From positions 545,509-609,508 of the forward strand of contig CABFPE010000117.1 of the NCBI GenBank assembly GCA_900660155.1: 64,000 bases of DNA. The letters are read 5' to 3'. Source of the stretch: Hofstenia miamia (lineage: Eukaryota > Xenacoelomorpha > Acoela > Hofsteniidae). Under the pieces are notes generated by a model. It was not told the origin of the DNA. It searched no databases and saw only the letters and a list, made by a program, of their open reading frames with translations. The translations under genes and the position numbers were made by a program. Of this stretch, positions 48,730-61,040 are shown one piece after another. Each line of letters opens with the position of its first letter. Position 1 is the stretch's first letter.

Positions 48730-49560
48730 TAAAAATTATTTCTCAATTTACTCGAATTGTTTCATCAGATTTTCATCTGTCCCGCTGGACAGTTTTTCCT
48801 TCAAAATATTTCCCACCCCATGCTCCTTTAAAAGCCTGAAAAATTTGAACAATTTCCTTCGAACACTTCTTGACAGACATTCCTTACGTAATTGTAAGCA
48901 CAGGAAAAATACCATTTTCAAATATCACTGGACTCTTGGGAGTATTTTCCTTCCCTAGGAACCCAACTACTGCTGTGAAACTCACTGGTCTTTAGTGTCC
49001 TTATTACCTAGCTATATGATGCACTATCATTTACCTTCAAGTAGTTTATCCAAGCCATTGTAAATCTTGCATTTCCCCCATTTAAGTGTTCCATCACTGC
49101 CTGGTATATGAGCAACTGATTTTTATAACCTCTAATCTTTGATCTAAGCCATTTTTTTGCTCTTCTGGGATGAAGCTATTCCTCCTTAAGTAATACGTTA
49201 GCCTGCTTGAAACAACTTAGGTTTACGCTTTCCAAATAGTTGGGAAACATGTTTGTGACCTGAAGTTGTTTGTTTCACTTCTATTCTTAAGTTCTTTCTG
49301 TATCAGGGTGGTGTTTCCTACTACCATCCTCTTGGATACCCACTCATCACGTATTCTTCCAATGCTGTGGGCTCTCACTATTCCGTGTGGACTTCTTCAA
49401 CCAATTTTCCCACGTATCTCATCATTGCCTGGTGCTTCCAAGTTTTCATTTTCCTTCAGATTTGTTGTTGCTGTTTTGCTAACTTAACACATCTTCATCG
49501 GAATTCCTTTTGCTTTCTCAGAATAATCTATTACTAGTCATCGGCTTGTTCACTTCCACT
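48730..49560 (-). pseudogene. Non-LTR reverse transcriptase relic
   Basis: Three minus-strand frames together show APGNDEIRGK, then a WVSKRMVVGNTTLIQKE stretch, PEEQK, RGYKNQLLIYQAVMEHLNG and FTMAWINYLKVNDS. The last motif corresponds to the A-box of reverse transcriptases (M-A-W-I-D-Y-x-K-A-x-D-S-x-P), here with the catalytic Asp lost. It differs in type from the CR1/Jockey relics elsewhere in the window. Heavily frameshifted. Confidence 0.6.
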
Positions 49561-49769
49561 CTCAGCAGCAGTAAGTTTAAAAATGAGGTCAATACTTGGT
49601 AAAACCTGATGAATGGCATCAATGCCATTACTATAAATTTGTAGTTTTATAGAAACTTCTAAGATCTACTATTTGTAATGTACCCCTTCATCTAGTATTT
49701 ACTTTACATGTGATAGAGTTAATTTAGTCCTATGGGTTAATATGCATTGCAAAATACGAGTGCGCAGGT

Positions 49770-51181
49770 CTCTTAGCAACATCTTTAATTTAATATCGAT
49801 TTATTTGCGAGTGAATCCGTAAATCAAAATTTAAAATAACCTGAGGTTTCGAACAGTATTGTCATGTTTCAGCAATGTATTGCAAAAAACTACAATTTGC
49901 AAGGTTAAAGTTATGCTCCCTCAAAATTCTTTTCTACTCCGATTTGTGACTCGCTACCAAGTCCTTCAAGCAATAAATAATCTAAAGGTTAATAAATCAA
50001 GCGGACCTTTTGAAATACCGACATGGTGTATTAAAGATTGTGCAAAATTCATTAGTAGTCCTTTATGCCATATCATCAATCACTGAATACAACTAAATAC
50101 CTTTCCATTAATTTTAAAATTAGATAATGTTACTCCCGTATATAAAAGAGATAACCCGCAAAGATATTGCCATTGCCGGCCTATTTCAATCATCTCGTCT
50201 TTTGCAAAATCTTTGAAAAATTAATATTTGACCAAATAAACACTTATGTCCATAACAAATCAATCTTTCGAATACTCAATTCGGCTTTCGCAAAGCTAAC
50301 TCCACCGCTTTACTTTACGCTAGTGAAAATTGGAGATCTTATCTCGATAATAACAATTTGTCACAATTGCTTCTATCGATTTGTCCAAAGCATTTGATTC
50401 CATTGATCACTATATTCTTCTTAAAAAGCTAGAATACATTGGTTTCGACACTAATAGTATAAATTTAGTAAGGTGCTACTCAAGTCATCGTTTTCAAAGA
50501 GTAGAGGTAAATGGTATATTTTCTAACTGGGGTGAAACTTACAAAGGTGTTCCACAGGATACTGTTTTAGGACTTCTATTTTTCTCGTTGTATGTAAAAG
50601 CAAGTTGGCTATGATTGTGGAATAGTGCAGTATGTGAAGGACACATGATAATCAAATAGAAACATCAATTAGTAAGTTAGAAGTCAATCTGTCTCAACAG
50701 CTAAAATATTTTAATATATCCCATTTAACTGTAAATCCCTCTAAAACAGAATTCTGTGTTATGTCTCCCTTTCACAAAGATAATCAATCACACATTTTAA
50801 ATTTTTCGGGGTCAAAAATTATTCTAGTCGAATCTTTCAAATACCTTGGAGTAGCAATCGATAATAAATTGAACTATTCAAGTCACATACGCAAAGTATT
50901 ACGCAAAATGGTAATGGGAATTAAAACTATTCACATATAGGAAAATTTGTAAATTCCAAAATGAAATCGATGTTGGTTAACTATCTAGTATTAAGTCATT
51001 ATAGATACTGTAATGTTTTATTTAATAACATAAACCACTCTCAGCAACATCTTTAATTTAATATCGATTGATTTACCTGTGAATCCGTAAAGCAAAATTT
51101 AAAAAAAACATGACGTTTCGAACAGTATTGTCATATTTCACATTGCATTGCAAAAAGCTGTTATTTGCAGGGTGAAATTTA
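49770..51181 (+). pseudogene. LINE reverse transcriptase relic between direct repeats
   Basis: Plus-strand pieces: VLQAINNLKVNKSSGPFEIP, then VTPVYKRDNPQRY with RPIS, then a QINTYV region, LLSIDLSKAFDSIDHYILL (A-box with both Asp residues), NWGETYKGVPQDTVLGLLFF, LTVNPSKTEFCVMSP and ESFKYLGVAIDNKLNYSSHI. These follow the order of a Jockey/CR1-like RT; the YxDD box is damaged. Imperfect direct repeats of about 145 bases flank it (49770-49914 and 51038-51181, both with AGCAACATCTTTAATTTAAT). Confidence 0.7.
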
Positions 51182-51728
51182 TACATGTATGAGTGCCAAG
51201 GGAAACCTTTTACATGTATTGGAGTGACTCGTAATATTGTACCGTTTAAGCATTCGAAGACGATATTTTCAGCGCATTCGAAATGTGAATTAATAATATA
51301 ACAGCCGAAAACCCTGTTAAACATCAAAGGTAAAGAAAAAATTTGCACATTCTTAGCAGTTGACTAGGTCGAGGTAATTTATCAAACAAGAAGTAGATCA
51401 TACTATTATTTAGAGTTCTATTTTACATTATTGTAATTTATGGAATGCATAAGTGCTTAAGTGAATACATAAGTTAGCAGGCAGATAAAAAGTCCTTTTA
51501 TAAAAGTAAGGAAGCAAAATATGACATCAATGAATTATACATTAGGCATAAATATATGTAGTAGAATATAAATTAATCATACCGTGTTATTTTCCCACTT
51601 TTACTATTAAACTATGAAAAATATTTGTGGAAAAATATTGATGAAAATGATACAAACGCAGCTTTGTTTTAATTCAGTATTATTACAGATATATTTTTAT
51701 ATGCCTCAAATTTGAATTTATTTCGAGC
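51182..51728. other. Non-coding, nothing recognised
   Basis: AT-rich, no supported frames or repeats. Confidence 0.4.
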
Positions 51729-51730
51729 TA

Positions 51731-52300
51731 TAGCTCAAGTAAAAAAAGTGGCCACATTATAAATACATTTTTGATAACAAATGAAAGACAAATAAAGGCT
51801 TATAAAATAGATTTGAAAATATAATTTTCTCAGCTTGTAACCTGGTGACAAAGTTATTTGACAAGTTTGCCATGCAAAGTGTGACAGGCAGATCTTGAAA
51901 CTGAATCCATTATACGGCCTCTAACTTCTTGAGTTATTTGGTGTTGCGATTCAAGGATGTAACTCTTTAATTCTTTCAGGTTTGTGGGATTTTTTCTCGA
52001 CGAAATCCTTAAGAATCTGCCACACGTTCTCTATGAGTACTAGATCTGGCGAATTCGGTGGCCATTGCATAACTTGAATATTATAATTGGTAAAAAATTC
52101 TTTGGTCGTTTTCGAAAAATGAGGGGTTGCTTCATCTTGTTCTAAGATCCATGTATCGGAATATAAGCAGTTGCGTATGGTACAAATTCCTCGAGTATTT
52201 GGCAATATTTTGAACTATAAATTGTACCAGTGCCATCTAGTGTTAAAACTAATTAATAATCAAATTTTGAAAAATGGCCACCTTTTTTTACTTGAGCTAT
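51731..52300 (-). mobile_element. Deleted Tc1-type element with matched TIRs
   Basis: The left end TAGCTCAAGTAAAAAAAGTG and the right end are near-perfect inverted repeats of about 25 bases that continue into GGCCAC, with TA at each edge. The element is about 570 bases. It encodes on the minus strand only the C-terminal half of a transposase (51951-52205). A TTAACACTAGATGGCAC word near 52225-52243 may mark a separate piggyBac-type end inside it. Confidence 0.8.
51951..52205 (-). pseudogene. Tc1-type transposase C-terminal fragment
   Basis: About 85 codons without a reliable start. LEQDEATPHFSKTTKEFF carries the second catalytic Asp, and WPPNSPDLVLIENVWQILKD carries the Glu. The spacing is that of DD34E enzymes. 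The first Asp and the helix-turn-helix domains are deleted. Confidence 0.75.
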
Positions 52301-53104
52301 ATAATTGTGTACAGCTTTGGATCATACATTTTTTTGTAAAAAATTATATGGAAACAATATGAAAATATGCAATCTATTAAATATGGATATTTTATAATTG
52401 ACATTCTTTGATACATGTGCTTTGAAAGAAATTACTTGAATTTTAAAAAGGGCTTAGCTGTTATTGCCATTTCAATTTCTACATGTAGCATAGTATTACC
52501 ATTCATAATTTATTATATTTCACGGTACGACGCATATATTATAGAAAGAAAAACTGTACATAGTGTTGCTGTTGGAAATACAATTTTAAATATAATCCTA
52601 TTTTTCTAGAACAAATGAAATTCAGCTGAAGTGAGAAAGAATTAGATATCACTAAAAGAGTAAAAATTTTGCACAACTAACAAGCAGCACGATTTGCAGC
52701 CTATTATTGAGGTGAACTGAAAAAATTTCATTAGTACAGACTAAATTTATCAGAAATGAAACCATACATTTTCCCATTATTAAGATTTTTAGACGCATCA
52801 ATTAAAAATATATTTTAATATATTTTGTCCAAACTGCAGATATGCAAGCTTATTGGCATTCAAAAAATATACAGCAAAAATACGTATGTGCAATGTAAAG
52901 TATTTTTAAGCAATGCATGTTAATTTCAATAATTTATTATGTTACAGTGCTATTAATTGTTAATATTTCATTTCGAAATTCAATAATACAGATGCAACTA
53001 CAAATAATCAAATATACTTTGAATTTACTGCAGACGCTGAATTTCCACCCTGATTGTTAAATTCTTTCAAGGTAGACTTTAATGAAAACCGATTGTCTCA
53101 AACA

Positions 53105-53286
53105 TTAGATTTCAAACCATGTTTGTAATGCTAATATTGCTGCCAAAGGAGCGAAACGCCTTTCTTTTGCAGACACTGTTTCGTAGCAAACTTCCTGATA
53201 AAGACTTGTTTGCTGTGTAATTCGATCCATTATTGAGCATGCTGCACCAATTTTACAAATTGCTTATTAAAGGACAGAGTCGCGTT
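53105..53286 (-). CDS. Candidate terminal exon, product unknown
   Basis: A minus-strand frame open from 53286 to TAA at 53105 gives 60 residues with protein-like composition: FNKQFVKIGAACSIMDRITQ, then LYQEVCYETVSAKERRFAPL, ending QTWFEI. An AG lies just upstream at 53287-53288 but without a strong pyrimidine tract. ATTAAA follows about 20 bases after the stop. I cannot name the family. It could be the last exon of a gene extending to higher coordinates, or chance. Confidence 0.3.
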
Positions 53287-53289
53287 CTA

Positions 53290-56200
53290 CTTTTCGTCGT
53301 TGACAGCTAGGGCTGCAATAAGCAAAAATTATAATAAAATTACAATCATTTCAATGAAAATTAACCTAAAACGAATATACCTACTGAAAGTTTGTGGGTT
53401 GAAGGTAAGTCAACATTGATCGTTCGTTTAAATATTTTTAAAATACTAGCAAAAATAGACAAAAAATAATCCTAATTAGCTACCGCGAAGATAAAAACAA
53501 AAAAAATTATACTACTTGTTGAACACGGACGCATGACATCTCGAATCTATGTTATTCACATCCCGCATTTCACTACATTACATGCACCATCAATTTTTTC
53601 AACTAGATCAGTATTACAAGCAAATATCGAAATGTTTCTAATTTTCGTTGTTTCATTAGCAAAGATTGCCCCCCCCCACTTCCGGCGCCACTGGCACTTA
53701 GTGGAGAAAATAATAAACAATTCAATAAGATAATGCAGAGGGGTGCTAATATCCTTAAATTTTAAAGGGGCACATTCATTTTTACAATTTAAGGCGATGT
53801 TGTACTGGCGATTTTTGCCCAAAACTCTGCAATTTTTTGTCATACATTACGAATGTACCAATATATAAATGTATTACTAAATAGATACATGGTGACTCTT
53901 AAGGCAAATCAATTGTACTTTTTAAAAAATCATCATAGCTTTGAAATGAAATATCATTGAATATACTCTTGTAACAAATTTTTTTCAAGAAGATAATCTG
54001 ATCTATCGCCAGTGGATTATTATCTGTGGAGTGTATTGAAGGCACGTGACTACCATGGATTCATATCACAAAATCTATCAATTTGTTGCACTACTCTGTG
54101 AATGGTAAGCATGTCAGCTTGAAATTTAGGAAAATTATGGTTTGATTGAACACTTTTTGTGACATTACTAATTCGCTTTATTGAGCATGCAATTATGCTT
54201 CATTTCATGGCAGAAAAGCTTTTAATATGTTATTTTTAAAAATAAAATTGAAGTGACTTATGATTCACGATCTACATTCTCTTGTTTACTGCTTTAAACT
54301 AAATGGCAAATGTTAATAAAATAGTACTACAAAGAAATTCGTAAACAATATAGAAACTATCAAATACAAGAGAAAATACTGCAATTACTTCCATTTGAAA
54401 CGCAGAGAAAACAAAACATTAATGAAAGTTTTTGAACTTTTCAGCAATTATGAGACTATTCTGAGACTATTCCATGAAACTATCAGATGATATTTTAAAT
54501 AGATGTAACATGTGGCGAAGGAGTATAAGTGATATTTAAAAAGACTTTCAACAACTGCACCAACAAAGCTCTCTCTGAGATGAAGCTAAAAAATGCTTGC
54601 ATTCAGTACATCAGCAATTTCCAGAATTGGAATGATAAACGCAATTTTATCTGGGCTCTGATCATCATAGAGTACTGGATTTCAATTGTAAAGCAATCAA
54701 ATATATTTAAATAAATTGATTTTATGTTATATTGTTTCATACATTGTATATGTTCTAGTTAATAAATAGTGAAATGGAGGGTAAACTACATTAAATTTCA
54801 TTCTAGTTTATATATTTTCTGATGATTTCAAACACCTTTCAAATATAAGAGAATTTTCCTCTTTAAAAGGCATTTCAGATAGTTGAGGCTCAGTCTCTTT
54901 TATAAAAGTCTCTAATCAATTCAAAATTTAGGTGGGGCACTTGTCCTCCTGTGTTCCCCTTGATTGCGCCTCTGGTAATGCATTATACAGGCTGTTATGA
55001 TGAAATCTATTCCATTTATAAAAAATACAGAACTAAATTGTGAATTAACTAGATCCGACATGCACTTTATCAAGATTCGAATTAGAATCGAAGTTTTCGC
55101 AGGGAATAGAATGGGATTAGATTAAGAAATTCAATAAATGTGTACAAATAGAAGAAAATATCACAGTCTAAATTAAATTAAGCATTTGTACTCTGCTAGC
55201 GTATTGTTTCAAAAAAAATTGTTCAATAGTTACTCTTTAACAACCGAAATCGTAAAAGATGTTAGAGACTTCCCTTTAAACTAAACTAGCGTCTCTATAA
55301 CAAAGCATATGAAATTCAGTGAATCAAAATCTTGAAAGAAGTGTTCAGAATTCTAAAAAATCTAATTAGATCACCGAGTCACGTACTTTAGTTTTTCCGG
55401 GTCGCGTGTGTCACATTTTGTCACCCGGTTGTAATTCTGTTCAGAATGATATGAAATGGAATAGCAGTACAAATTATGATAGATAAAGCGGCAAAAAGAC
55501 TTCATTTTTCATTATCTTAAAGATTAGTGGTACATCGATTTAGGAGACGAGATGACTCAAGACACTTATTTATAGGATGTTGATACCAGTTGCGCGTGCA
55601 AGGCGGTATAGTGGAAAGGCCCCGGAAAATATTTAAATTGATATTAATTGAAAAAATTTAAAAATTATTTTAGGATTAATGTTTTCAATATTGTATTGTA
55701 GGTTCCTGTCAGATTTGCAGACAACGCGTGATTTTTAGTTTTTGTTAAGTTTTTGGAGACAAACGGTGTGGTGGAAACATGAGGATTGATTTCTGTTAAA
55801 TTGGTGTGCATGTAAGCACAGGATTTGAAAAATTCCTCGGCAAGCAGATTATAATTGAAATGTCCTCCGGTCCCTCGTCCAAAAATCTTGACTTATGCGG
55901 TCAGTACTGGAGTATTGCGCACCCGTGCGTCATGATTTAACAGTTAAGCAACAATCAAGAAGTGAAGATAACCAAAAGCGTTCTGTTTATTTATTCTAGA
56001 AGGAATTCTATATTCAGAAACTTGTTAGTGTAATGTATTTGATTGTCGTGAAATATTGTGCGCAAGATATTGGTACAGTATTTCTCAAGTTGACCATCCT
56101 CGACATTTTTCCAGATTTGAGAAATTAGAATGCTCATCACTATGAGACATTTTTTCTGAACTAAGAAATGCATGTGATGCAGTTGAAATATGTCATATAT

Positions 56201-57045
56201 TTGATATTAGATAATACTATAGTCTGGCATCGGTGAGAAATCAGCATGCGTTCCTACTATTCTATTTATTGAGGGTTTCGAGTTGATGCGTGGATTGACC
56301 GATGCTATAAAACTAACTCCACCTGCATATATACCATATCCTAATTAAATTTAAAGGTGAACAGGAAATTGTGTTAGGGAAGAGTGGCTACACGGCCAAC
56401 CCGATGCAGATAACCTCTTAGAGAGTCGTTTAAGACTAGAGCCCTAATTAGATTGAGAAGTAAGAAGCCCTAACTATTGGGTGCAAGTGGTGAACCTAAG
56501 TGCTAAGTAAAATAACCTAAGCTCAGTGCATTTCTCATCTCGTGCAATTTAGGTGAAAGCAAATGATAAATTTCGTTACGGATGAATAGCAGTACAAGTG
56601 CCCTAATCGTATACCTAACCTAGTTAAAGGATGGCCATTAACCAGCTTGTTCGCGGAATGGGTGTCCTTCAACGAAAAAATTGAAAAGCATATAAAAAGT
56701 AACAGTCAAAAGAAAATAAGTAAAATGAATTTACTGAGAATCATTCGATCGAACAATTAATAAATCGCACATATTTATACAAACAAAACTGGTGAAGGAA
56801 TCAAACAATAGTACTCTGTTGCTAACATGAATAAATAAAACAGGTTCTGTACAATAACCTTTTAAACTAACAAAAATACTGCGTAATAATTTAACGGAAA
56901 TAATTAAGCTAAAATTGCACAGTTTACAAAGGAACAAAATTCAAATAATTTCGAAGTTAAAATAGGTAATTGATGCAGTTATACCACAATAGTGTGTATT
57001 GAGGAGGAAAATTACCAGCAAAAAAACAACTTTGTCTCAGGCTGT
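53290..57045. other. Intergenic, degenerate repeat ends only
   Basis: No supported gene in 3.7 kb. A GC-rich end, whose complement includes AGTGGCGCCGGAAGTGGGGG, lies at about 53664-53700. A related one (complement CAGAGGCGCAATCAAGGGG) lies at about 54955-54975. The stretch 56380-56660 is less AT-rich than its surroundings and carries repeated CCTAA words, but I cannot classify it. Confidence 0.35.
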
Positions 57046-57055
57046 TAGTTCCCAA

Positions 57056-57396
57056 TAGAGCACGACGCCGATAATAAATTCATCGGCGGTGGCGGCGCCG
57101 CCGGCGTATACCACGTATGCTAAAAATGATTAAATTTGATTAAAAAATTGCCTGAATAGGCTTATACCGTGTCTTAGAGGCCCACTCACCGAGTGCACAT
57201 GCATGAAGCTACAGTTACGGTGTGTATATAGGCCTAGATAAACCTAACATTTTTGTGTATATCAATTTTTTCAGTCAGTCATTTCACTCTCATAACATTC
57301 TGTTATGAAAAGTCCTACTTAAATTAAATCACAATATGAACGTTGTACGCCGATGGAAATCATCGGCGGCGGCTCCGCCGGCGTGGCGTCGGGTTC
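57056..57396. mobile_element. GC-rich-ended MITE with 10-base target duplication
   Basis: TAGTTCCCAA occurs exactly at 57046-57055 and 57397-57406. Inside are inverted ends (GAGCACGACGCC and the complement GAACCCGACGCC), followed by inverted GC-rich blocks with CATCGGCGG and GCCGCCGGCGT words. The middle is AT-rich and non-coding. A target duplication of 9-10 bases suggests a Mutator-like superfamily, but no transposase is present to confirm. Confidence 0.75.
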
Positions 57397-57406
57397 TAGT
57401 TCCCAA

Positions 57407-58385
57407 CAACTGCCAGATCAGCTGTGAAAATGACATCTAAAGGGCTGGAATGGAGTAGAAATCATATTACATCAAGAAACTTTTCACTGGAGACTCAGAG
57501 CAAGAAGTCAAACTCTGACGCAGTACCCCTATAAACATTTTAATCAAATTTGGATCCGCTTTCAAGGATTGGCTTAGCAAGGTAGAGTCCTCAGAGGAAG
57601 CAAAGCATCAGTACAAAAATTGTTAGGAAAAATTAACGCATTCTCTCCTGCCTCTAATGAATGATTCCAAATATTTGACTAGTAATGTAACAGCAACATT
57701 TCACCTAGGATCTCGCCAATACCCAGTTCCCTTTATACTTGTGAGGCAATTCATATCAATACTATTTAATACTTGATGGACAAATATCAACCGATTGTTA
57801 TTCATAGAAAATTTACAAATACATTATAATGCTCCGCATGTAAAACACAAGAATAAATACTTCTCTCAGACCCAAAATTTGAGAAAACAGACGATATTGA
57901 AATGTATTTTATATGTATTAATGATCTTTATCAATGAAGCTGAAATAGCAACAAATTTTTGAAATAAAATACAAGCCAGAAGGAAATTTTAGGAAACCAC
58001 AAGCCTTTGGGCTACTCCTTCAACTGAACCTCCAAAGATGTACTGCGCTAAAATGATTGTATGCCGTAATAGTCAGTACAGCAATTACCACCAAAGCAAA
58101 TTAGATGCCAGCTACATACTGATTAAAGGATATGCACTGCTCCAGATGCAGATGTACTAAGTCTATTAACAGTATTGATAATGCGGAGGAATTTGTTACA
58201 TGTGATGACACCTCTCCTGAAGAAGAAGACGAAGAGAAAATTACTCTCAACACCAACCCTGAACTTTAACCTGCAGAAAATTTAAACTAAGAGAAGCACT
58301 GATAAATTTTCTACATGGAATGTAATAATTATGACGCCACGATTGAACAGTAATGCTATCCAGATAGCTATGAAGTCATCCTTGT
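57407..58385. other. Non-coding; possibly gypsy gag remnants
   Basis: No clear motif. It precedes protease and reverse transcriptase remnants in the same orientation, so part of it may be decayed gag, for example the acidic frame with EEEDEEK near 58215-58250. Confidence 0.3.
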
Positions 58386-59463
58386 ACCAGCGCAATTGAC
58401 ACAGGCACTGTCATATCAATAATTTCAGACTCTTGTGTCTGCACCCTTGGATTTGCTAGAGATTCTATAACAGAAAGTAACGAAGATCTATTCAATGCAT
58501 TGGGGAAGTAAGCAAGCACTAAAGGAAAGATACCTAATAAAAGTTACCATTATGTAAAGTATCTTCACAAAACTTGCTCATTGTGAGACAACGCAAGTAA
58601 TACGCGAATTTTGACAAAAATGCTCAATAAGCCAAGAATTGCAGAGAACATTATATGAACTCACCACCATTTGAACTAAACTCAAGTAAATATACTAAAT
58701 GAACTATTAATAGCAAATAAACAGATAATTACAGTGAAATAAGTGTAAGAAGAGCAGTAACCGTATGACATCACACTGAAACTACTGATAAGAAACCAAT
58801 CTGAGAACAAGTACAGCAAGTACCTGAAGGGCAAAAGCAACAATGCAAAAATGCATTAAGTGAGCTACTGAAAAACTAAGGCCTTTATGAGTCACCTACT
58901 GTATTTGTGAAAGGAAAAATTAAAGTACAATTGTGCATTGATTTTCACAAGCTAAACACAAAAAACCACAATTTCACAACTTTATTCTTTTGTAAAACCT
59001 ATTGGCAAGTACCAATGAATAAATCTGATATTGACAAGACAGCTCTTATTACGGTCATTTGGTATTTCAAAGACGAGAGTGCTTCAAGGAAATAATAAGC
59101 CAGTACAGGAAGACATTTTTGCTAAATTAATGATATACTACCCAGTAAACATTGAACTGTTGCAACGACGCCGTTTTGGTGTGTATTGGCGTTTAATAGG
59201 CTTTGAATTGTTTGAGTGACGTTTATAATTGTGAAAGGAAAAATTAAAGTACAATTGTGCATTGATTTTCACAAGCTAAACACAAAAAACCACAATTTCA
59301 CAACTTTATTCTTTTGTAAAACCTATTGGCAAGTACCAATGAATAAATCTGATATTGACAAGACAGCTCTTATTACGGTCATTTGGTATTTCAAAGACGA
59401 GAGTGCTTCAAGGAAATAATAAGCCAGTACAGGAAGACATTTTTGCCTACATTAATGATATAC
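58386..59463 (+). pseudogene. Ty3/gypsy-type protease and reverse transcriptase relic
   Basis: Near 58392 the frame SAIDTGTVISIISDS carries the D-T-G active site of a retroelement aspartic protease. From 58905, KGKIKVQLCIDFHKLNTKN and TYWQVPMNKSDIDKTALIT match the fingers and palm of Ty3/gypsy RT (L-C-I-D-Y-R-x-L-N and Y-W-Q-V-P-M). After the duplicate copy, EDIFAYINDIL near 59436 is the Y-x-D-D box with one Asp changed to Asn. Stops and a 324-base tandem duplication disrupt it, and a MITE interrupts it at 59466. No LTRs identified. Confidence 0.75.
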
Positions 59464-59555
59464 TACCCAGTAAACATTGAACTGTTGCAACGACGTCGTT
59501 TTTGTGGTGTATTGACGTTTAATAGGCTTTGAATTGTTTGAGTGACGTTTATAAT
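58905..59555 (+). repeat. Tandem duplication of gypsy RT plus MITE end
   Basis: 58905-59229 and 59230-59555 are head-to-tail copies with few differences. Each contains RT sequence followed by the left end of the MITE (CCCAGTAAACATTGAACTG), so the duplication happened after the MITE inserted. Confidence 0.85.
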
Positions 59556-59774
59556 GCGGATTAGTGGCCGTAAAATTATTATGCCTAGCAAAAAATATTT
59601 AAAAATAAGAATAATATTAGTACTATGACAATTTGAAGATAAATTTTTTAAAAACTGCATTTTTATTGATAGTTTGTCGTTTTATTGTGAAAAGACGTTG
59701 TTTTGTAAAGTCGTTTTAGTGCCGTTATTATGTCGCTCAAAAGACGTCGTTACGGCAGTTCTAGGTTTACTGGG
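59466..59774. mobile_element. 309-base MITE inserted in the gypsy relic
   Basis: The left end CCCAGTAAACATTGAACTG and the complement of the right end CCCAGTAAACCTAGAACTG match with two differences, and the match continues into CAACGACGTC / TAACGACGTC. TA flanks both ends. The interior is AT-rich and non-coding. Confidence 0.75.
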
Positions 59775-60086
59775 TAATAGCAACAATCTTGATAGAGTAT
59801 CATATAATGAATTTACGAAACATACTCAACCTCAGTGTTGAATCTAAGATTGAAAATCCAGAGTGCTGGTTTCATCTAATGAGTAAAGGAAAATCCTAAC
59901 ATTGACTAGAGTTAAAGGGAATTGATACATTTTAGCAACATGTGAAAAATGGAGTTTCATTGTTTACACAGGATATCTAATAACGTTAAAATAAAATCAT
60001 TTCTTAGTAAAAAATACATTTAGTGAAATTTATAGAGGAAGAATTCATGACAAGATATTAACATGTGCCAAAATCTTACAAACTAA

Positions 60087-60629
60087 AGGTGTGTTCCCAC
60101 TATCGACTTTTATCAGCAGATTTTAATCGAAAATGCAATTATTTTCGTTCACATTGGCGATTTTTTATCATCCGATTTTTTATCAGAAAATGCGGAGTTG
60201 GAAGAGCGTTCAGACTATCGATTTTTTATCAGATGATAAATTATCATCTTTTGATTGACAGTAAGAAAAACAACAACATCTGTTTATGGATTGGTTTGTC
60301 TTGGAATGTAAACAATGTTTACATATTTTGAAGTTGAAATATTTCAACGACAATAATTTACGTTTTGGAAGTCTGTTCCCTACTTGAGAAGTAAGCAATT
60401 AGTTTCAAGTAGCTATTCGACTAGTTTTAGTACCGTTCAGACTATCGACTTTTATCAGCTGATAAATTATCAGATGACAGTAATTTGGCTGTTTTGCCAA
60501 AAAATCGGATGGAGCGTTCAGACTATCGACTTTTATCAGCCGATAAAAAAGCAGATAGAGTGTTCACACTATCGACTTTTATCACCGATTTCTTGACAGA
60601 TGATAAAAGTCGATAGTGGGAACACACCT
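60087..60629. mobile_element. PIF/Harbinger-like MITE with internal iterons
   Basis: Perfect 29-base inverted repeats start AGGTGTGTTCCCACTATCGA, with a TAA target duplication at 60084-60086 and 60630-60632. The 3-base TWA target is typical of PIF/Harbinger. The word TATCGACTTTTATCA or a close variant appears at least five times in the element, mostly preceded by GTTCAGAC or GTTCACAC, like subterminal transposase-binding repeats. The right end can also fold on itself (60569-60620). No transposase is encoded. Confidence 0.8.
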
Positions 60630-60632
60630 TAA

Positions 60633-61040
60633 GACTTAGTTATGAATATAATTAACGCAAATATACGATTATTCGAAAAAGCAAGCAGATACTATGTCTG
60701 ATAAATATTTATTGAAGTACATTCGAAAGTGACACCAAAATTTAATTGTCTGTGAATATTTTAGATAAAGTAAATTTAAACAATTGCAGAATTTATTAAA
60801 TTCCAATGAAGTATCTTCCTGTTAATTAATGAAATAAATTTTAGCATGCATAACAAATCGAGAAGGTTTTTTACCTCAATAAGAATTTTGATAAGCGACG
60901 CATGTCATTGACGCTTTTGAAAGCCATGAAAACCAGCATATCTACAATTTGTATAATGACTGAAATCAAACTTGAAATTTGACAGATTTTAGGACTTTGA
61001 AATTCTTTTACATTTTTGACTGACTGCCAGTGTAAATATC
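60633..61040. other. Non-coding, nothing recognised
   Basis: AT-rich, no supported feature. Confidence 0.4.

Noticed and set aside
56380-56690. Less AT-rich stretch with CCTAA words, considered as a tRNA-derived SINE
   Set aside because: No A-box/B-box pair, cloverleaf or tail could be identified.
60065-60331. 88-codon plus-strand frame
   Set aside because: It is the translation of the repeated TATCGACTTTTATCA words and TIR of a MITE, not a gene.
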